Part shown: piece by piece, positions 15,493 to 18,297 of the stretch
Numbering within the stretch: the stretch's first letter is position 1
Layout of the letters: every line of letters begins with the position of its first letter
NCBI GenBank assembly: GCA_033720735.1
Contig: JAWWBX010000061.1
Span: 1 to 18,297 of the forward strand
Source of the DNA: B8-G4 sp033720735
GTDB taxonomy: Bacteria; Bacteroidota; Bacteroidia; Chitinophagales; Saprospiraceae
DNA: 18,297 nt
Reading direction: 5' to 3'
Notes under the pieces: generated by a model
Databases searched by the model: none
What the model saw: the letters and a program-made list of their open reading frames with translations, nothing else
What the model was told of the DNA's origin: nothing
Made by a program: the position numbers and the translations under genes

Positions 15493-15651
15493 CATCGCTG
15501 GAGAGCATGCATTCAGGGTGTGTATGCTTCAATTCCTTCAGGGGGTTATGTACCTTATCAACCTTGAATTTACGAACTTTTTCAATGCAATGCGTGACTG
15601 GTCATCATCAACCCCATCCTTGCAAAAAATCCAGACTTGGGTGACCTTATC

Positions 15652-17850
15652 TCACTGATACCCAAAGAATTGGCCTGTGATCAAATTGTTGGGTGAGGCG
15701 AGTCCCACCTGGTCCAGGACCTGGTTTTTGTCATTGAGTGCGCCATTGTACTTCACGATACCATCGAAATTGACATCGCATTGTGCGTACCCTGAAACGG
15801 TGTTGTTGGGCGTGAGCAACCCGACAGCCGTCAGGATCGCGTTCTTGTCGTTAGACGCACCGTTGTACTTGATACGCTGATCCCCGTTAGCATCTCCGGC
15901 GCGCATGGCGTACAGGCCCGACCCGACCTCTGTCAGCACATTACCCGGCAACTGCGCCGGGGTAATATCCACGACGACCGTGTCGCCATCGATCATGACA
16001 GGCGTGGCCGTGTGGATATCGAGATGATTGCGATGCCGGACACCCAGGTGATAAGTGCCGGGAGACACCCACAAGTCCATCAGGGAAGACCCATCTGTTG
16101 CCACGATGTCGCCCTGTGTGGTCAGCAGGCCGGCCTTGCGTGCGACGACTTCGAGCGAGTCAGTGGTCAGGACATCGACAATGACCCAGTCGACCACATC
16201 CGGGAAGACGACATCCATTTTCTCGTTCCCGGCATAGTTGTAGCCGGCAAGATTCAGGTAAGGCTGGGTATCCGGCAGTATGGCATTGAGAGAAGCCTGC
16301 ATACTGTCCCCCGAGGCATCCCAGGCAGCTTCCAGATACACCTTGACATCGAGTCTGACCCGTTTTTTGTAGCAGCCACACCCTTCCTCAATGACGACGG
16401 CCTGATCTGCCGGAACATTGTACACCGTATCCTTGATGCCGCTCAACCAGGTGACGATGATGGTGTCGGCCACGGTTGCTGTGTCGAGGCTCAACAGCTT
16501 GTACTGGGAGTTTTGGGCCAGGTAAGCTTCACCGCAATGGGTGTATAGTGTCCGTTGAGCCCCGGCAGCCGTATAGTCGATCCAGCTGCCGATCCCGTCC
16601 CGGTTGCTGATGGTGCCTTGCAGCATCACTTTCAGCCAATGGGCGGATCCGCCGTCATTGGCCCAAAAATGGGAAGGATCGATCCAGTTGCTCACGCAGA
16701 TATCCGGGTATCCGTCATTGTTGTAATCTCCAACCGCATTACTGTAGCTGCGAACCAAATCCTCGCCAAATCCGATGTCCGGCGGGATGATGTACGTCCC
16801 GGAATCGGTCATCTCATGCATACAGCTTGATGGCAGAAATGTTCCGGGGATGTCCCCACTCACATACAGATCGAGGTCCATGTCGAGATCAGCATCCAGC
16901 CATTGTGCGCTCCACCCCACCCCGCCAAAGCCGGCGTTGACAGAATCGGCTACCTCCGTGAAGGTGCCGTCCTGATTGTTCTGCAGTAGCACACTCAGCC
17001 CGTCAAAGTACTCGGGTGAGAAGATGCTGTTGGTGATATAGATATCCGGCCAGTGATCGTGATTAAAGTCGCCGACGGTGACACTCATGGCATCGAGAAT
17101 GACATCAGCATTGGCACTGTCACCCACATCGGCAAACGTACCATCTCCCTGATTGCGGTAGAGTTTGTTGGGTGTCCATTTATCGTTCGAGACGTAGAGA
17201 TCGGGCAGGCCGTCTTTGTCGTAGTCCAGAAAGGCATGGCACAATCCGATACCGAATGAATCCTGGACACTGGCGACCGAGGTGGTATTGGTAAATGTGC
17301 CGTTGCCATTGTTGAGATAAAGGGTATTGGGATGCGCCGTAGTATCTCCGGCGCTGTTGACCACATACAGGTCGAGAAAGCCGTCGATATTGTAGTCGCC
17401 CCAGGCGATACTGTAGGTGTTCATGCTGTCCTGCCCGAGGCCGGCAACAGCCGTTACATCAACAAGGTTCAGATTGCCGGTATTCTCGTACAGGCTGCAG
17501 CCGTGGAAATAATCTGCCACGAGAAGGTCGTAATCACCGTCGTTATCAAAATCAACCCAGGTGCTTTGTTTCGCTCTCCCGGTATGGACCACCGGGGGTG
17601 GATCCATGCGCTGAAAGGTGCCGCCAACGTTCAGATAGAACTCAAGCGTATCACCCAGGCCGGTACAGAGTGTCAAGTCATCCCAGCCATCCTGGTTGAA
17701 ATCAAAGAAGCTGACCCCTCCGCCCGCGACACCGGCGCCGTATGTATGTGAGATGCCGAGGAGTGCTGCTGATTCGGTATACGTAAACTGAGCCAGCCCG
17801 GTAATCCCTGACAAGCCCATCGCCACGCCCAGTAAGAATCCTCTCATCAT
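15652..17850 (-). CDS. Secreted FG-GAP/VCBS seven-repeat propeller with ASPIC/UnbV domain and dockerin-like C-terminus
   Basis: The product has 732 residues. The frame opens at 17907, but the tandem ATG at 17850 starts a clean signal peptide (MMRGFLLGVAMG...GLAQ, 1-21), so it is preferred. Seven FG-GAP/VCBS calcium loops with D.(N/D).DG..D spacing occur at about 49-57, 100-108, 152-160, 209-217, 261-269, 319-327 and 375-383, as expected for a seven-bladed integrin-like propeller. The fifth has DH for DG and the sixth DM, so those loops are weaker. Residues 405-489 (HWLKVMLQG, NRDGIGSWI, YLAQNSQY, VTWLSGIKD) match the ASPIC/UnbV (CRTAC-type) domain. Residues 500-643 and 644-732 are the same two C-terminal modules as in the HYR-repeat protein. 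It is likely a surface adhesin or scaffold; no enzyme motif is seen. It has an upstream terminator and so must use its own promoter. Confidence 0.95.
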   Translation of the reverse strand: MMRGFLLGVAMGLSGITGLAQFTYTESAALLGISHTYGAGVAGGGVSFFDFNQDGWDDLTLCTGLGDTLEFYLNVGGTFQRMDPPPVVHTGRAKQSTWVDFDNDGDYDLLVADYFHGCSLYENTGNLNLVDVTAVAGLGQDSMNTYSIAWGDYNIDGFLDLYVVNSAGDTTAHPNTLYLNNGNGTFTNTTSVASVQDSFGIGLCHAFLDYDKDGLPDLYVSNDKWTPNKLYRNQGDGTFADVGDSANADVILDAMSVTVGDFNHDHWPDIYITNSIFSPEYFDGLSVLLQNNQDGTFTEVADSVNAGFGGVGWSAQWLDADLDMDLDLYVSGDIPGTFLPSSCMHEMTDSGTYIIPPDIGFGEDLVRSYSNAVGDYNNDGYPDICVSNWIDPSHFWANDGGSAHWLKVMLQGTISNRDGIGSWIDYTAAGAQRTLYTHCGEAYLAQNSQYKLLSLDTATVADTIIVTWLSGIKDTVYNVPADQAVVIEEGCGCYKKRVRLDVKVYLEAAWDASGDSMQASLNAILPDTQPYLNLAGYNYAGNEKMDVVFPDVVDWVIVDVLTTDSLEVVARKAGLLTTQGDIVATDGSSLMDLWVSPGTYHLGVRHRNHLDIHTATPVMIDGDTVVVDITPAQLPGNVLTEVGSGLYAMRAGDANGDQRIKYNGASNDKNAILTAVGLLTPNNTVSGYAQCDVNFDGIVKYNGALNDKNQVLDQVGLASPNNLITGQFFGYQ
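15655..15921 (-). repeat. Duplicated EF-hand/dockerin-like C-terminal module, copy in the FG-GAP protein
   Basis: Residues 644-732 hold two units: GDANGDQRIKYNG with NDKNAIL and VGLLTPNN, then CDVNFDGIVKYNG with NDKNQVL and VGLASPNN, ending TGQFFGYQ. The layout is the same as in the HYR-repeat protein and in the partial gene at the right edge. Confidence 0.87.
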
Positions 17851-17861
17851 TGCGTTGCGGT

Positions 17862-17869
17862 CAAAATTA
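17862..17869 (-). promoter_or_regulatory. Candidate promoter of the FG-GAP gene, -7 element TAATTTTG
   Basis: The minus strand reads TAATTTTG, an exact TAnnTTTG match and the only one between the upstream terminator and the start codon. It lies 11 bp before the ATG at 17850, implying a leader of only a few nucleotides. Alternatively it is merely the AT-rich pre-start patch common in Bacteroidota genes. Confidence 0.3.
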
Positions 17870-17906
17870 AGAAACAAGGGCCGATCCATCCCGTACCAAC
17901 ATGGCA

Positions 17907-17942
17907 TAAAAAGAGCAGCCCCACCATTTATGGCGAGGCTGC
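17907..17942 (-). terminator. Strong intrinsic terminator after the right-edge gene
   Basis: On the minus strand GCAGCCTCGCCAT and ATGGTGGGGCTGC pair over 13 bp (two G-T wobbles) around AA, i.e. hairpin 17915-17942. TCTTTTTA follows directly. It lies 48 bp after the TAG of the right-edge gene. Stem, tight loop and T run fit a Rho-independent terminator. Confidence 0.85.
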
Positions 17943-17990
17943 AAATACCTTTCCGATCCCATGCAACAGGCAGACGGAAGACACCTTATG

Positions 17991-18297
17991 CTACATACCG
18001 TTCATTTGTCCAATCACGATATTGTTGGGTGTCGTCAGTCCGACGGCCCCCAGGATCTCATTCTTGTCGTTGTTGGCTCCGTTGTACTTGACTACACCGT
18101 CCATATTCACATCGTAGCGGTTGTAACCCGGAACAATGTTGTTCGGTGTTGTCAGGCCGACGGCCCCCAGGATCTCATTCTTGTCGTTGTTGGCTCCGTT
18201 GTACTTGATCTGGTGATCGCCATTCACATCACCCATCATCAGAGCCAGCACGCCGGCACTCACCTCGACCATCCCCGACGGATTGCCTTCGGTGGTA
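17991..18297 (-). CDS. C-terminal end of a third secreted protein with dockerin-like module (N-terminus beyond window)
   Basis: The frame is open to the right edge, and the codons before the internal ATG at 18272 (TTEGNPSG) continue the same frame, so that ATG is not taken as the start. The visible 101 residues are almost entirely the duplicated module: GDVNGDHQIKYNG with NNDKNEIL and VGLTTPNN, then YDVNMDGVVKYNG with the same NNDKNEIL and VGLTTPNN, ending IGQMNGM and a TAG. In the two neighbouring genes this module is the extreme C-terminus of large secreted proteins, so the missing part is probably large and exported (inference). The gene ends at the strong terminator at 17907-17942. Confidence 0.88.
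   Translation of the reverse strand, partial: TTEGNPSGMVEVSAGVLALMMGDVNGDHQIKYNGANNDKNEILGAVGLTTPNNIVPGYNRYDVNMDGVVKYNGANNDKNEILGAVGLTTPNNIVIGQMNGM
18040..18208 (-). repeat. Perfect 52 bp direct repeat inside the right-edge gene
   Basis: Bases 18040-18091 and 18157-18208 are identical over 52 positions, offset by 117 bp (exactly 39 codons). They encode the shared part of both dockerin-like units (VKYNGANNDKNEILGAVG region). The corresponding units of the two neighbouring genes have diverged much more from each other. Confidence 0.95.

Larger units (their letters stand above)
15348..15651. other. Gene-free stretch (304 bp) with several inverted repeats, leader of the HYR-repeat gene
   Basis: No supportable gene is present. 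The stretch holds a candidate -7 element (15449-15456), a large hairpin next to the start codon (15359-15403) and a second perfect hairpin (15474-15492). The 9 bp sequence ATGGACTGC occurs at 15367-15375 and again inverted at 15487-15495, so the two hairpin regions could pair with each other. A weaker repeat AGCAT...ATGCT is also seen near 15510-15530. Just after the preceding FG-GAP gene a T6 run occurs on the minus strand, but without a convincing stem. Confidence 0.6.

Noticed and set aside
18040..18208. CRISPR-like direct repeat
   Set aside because: Only two copies, in frame within a coding sequence with 39-codon periodicity, explained by protein repeat units.
12117..18297. Cellulosome interpretation of the dockerin-like modules
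   Set aside because: No cohesin domains, glycoside hydrolases or scaffoldin are present, and the unit consensus differs from classical dockerins; only a dockerin-like or EF-hand description is supported.

Overview
The window looks like a chromosomal segment of a Bacteroidota bacterium, most likely a Saprospiria (Lewinella-like) lineage. The reasons are: several large secreted proteins with HYR-like, FG-GAP and dockerin-like repeats ending in a 'YNG..NDKNEIL' C-terminal module; a calcineurin-type phosphoesterase fused to an outer-membrane barrel; an HD-PycTM (DUF5706) protein; candidate promoters of the Bacteroidota -7 type TAnnTTTG; and no obvious Shine-Dalgarno sites. GC is moderate (roughly mid-50s %, estimated by eye). 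No tRNA, rRNA, CRISPR array, insertion sequence, integrase or phage gene was seen. Taxonomy is inference.

Region 1 (1-2353, minus strand): a secreted M16 zinc peptidase cut by the left edge, preceded by ffh, the SRP GTPase. Region 2 (2474-5911, plus strand): a small secreted protein of unknown function, an M49-like (dipeptidyl peptidase III type) lipoprotein with an HEVAH zinc motif, and a PAP2 phosphatase. The last two are 33 bp apart and probably cotranscribed.

Region 3 (5912-11718, minus strand): three tightly packed genes, in transcription order an SdiA-regulated-type lipoprotein beta-propeller, a 1239-residue lipoprotein combining a calcineurin-like phosphoesterase, a kinase-like middle and a C-terminal barrel, and an HD phosphohydrolase fused to the PycTM membrane effector domain. 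The first two overlap by 17 bp and the third follows after 31 bp, so they look like one operon. The last gene abuts the PAP2 gene stop-to-stop.

Region 4 (12114-18297, minus strand): three consecutive genes for large secreted surface proteins. Their N-terminal parts differ (HYR-like cysteine repeats; a seven-repeat FG-GAP propeller plus ASPIC/UnbV; unknown because cut by the right edge), but all share the same C-terminal duplicated EF-hand or dockerin-like module. The two complete ones also share a ~140-residue domain in front of it. The module is probably an anchoring, sorting or docking unit. A strong intrinsic terminator separates the last two genes. The two gene-free stretches over 300 bp (11719-12113 and 15348-15651) contain hairpins and short repeats but no gene I can support.
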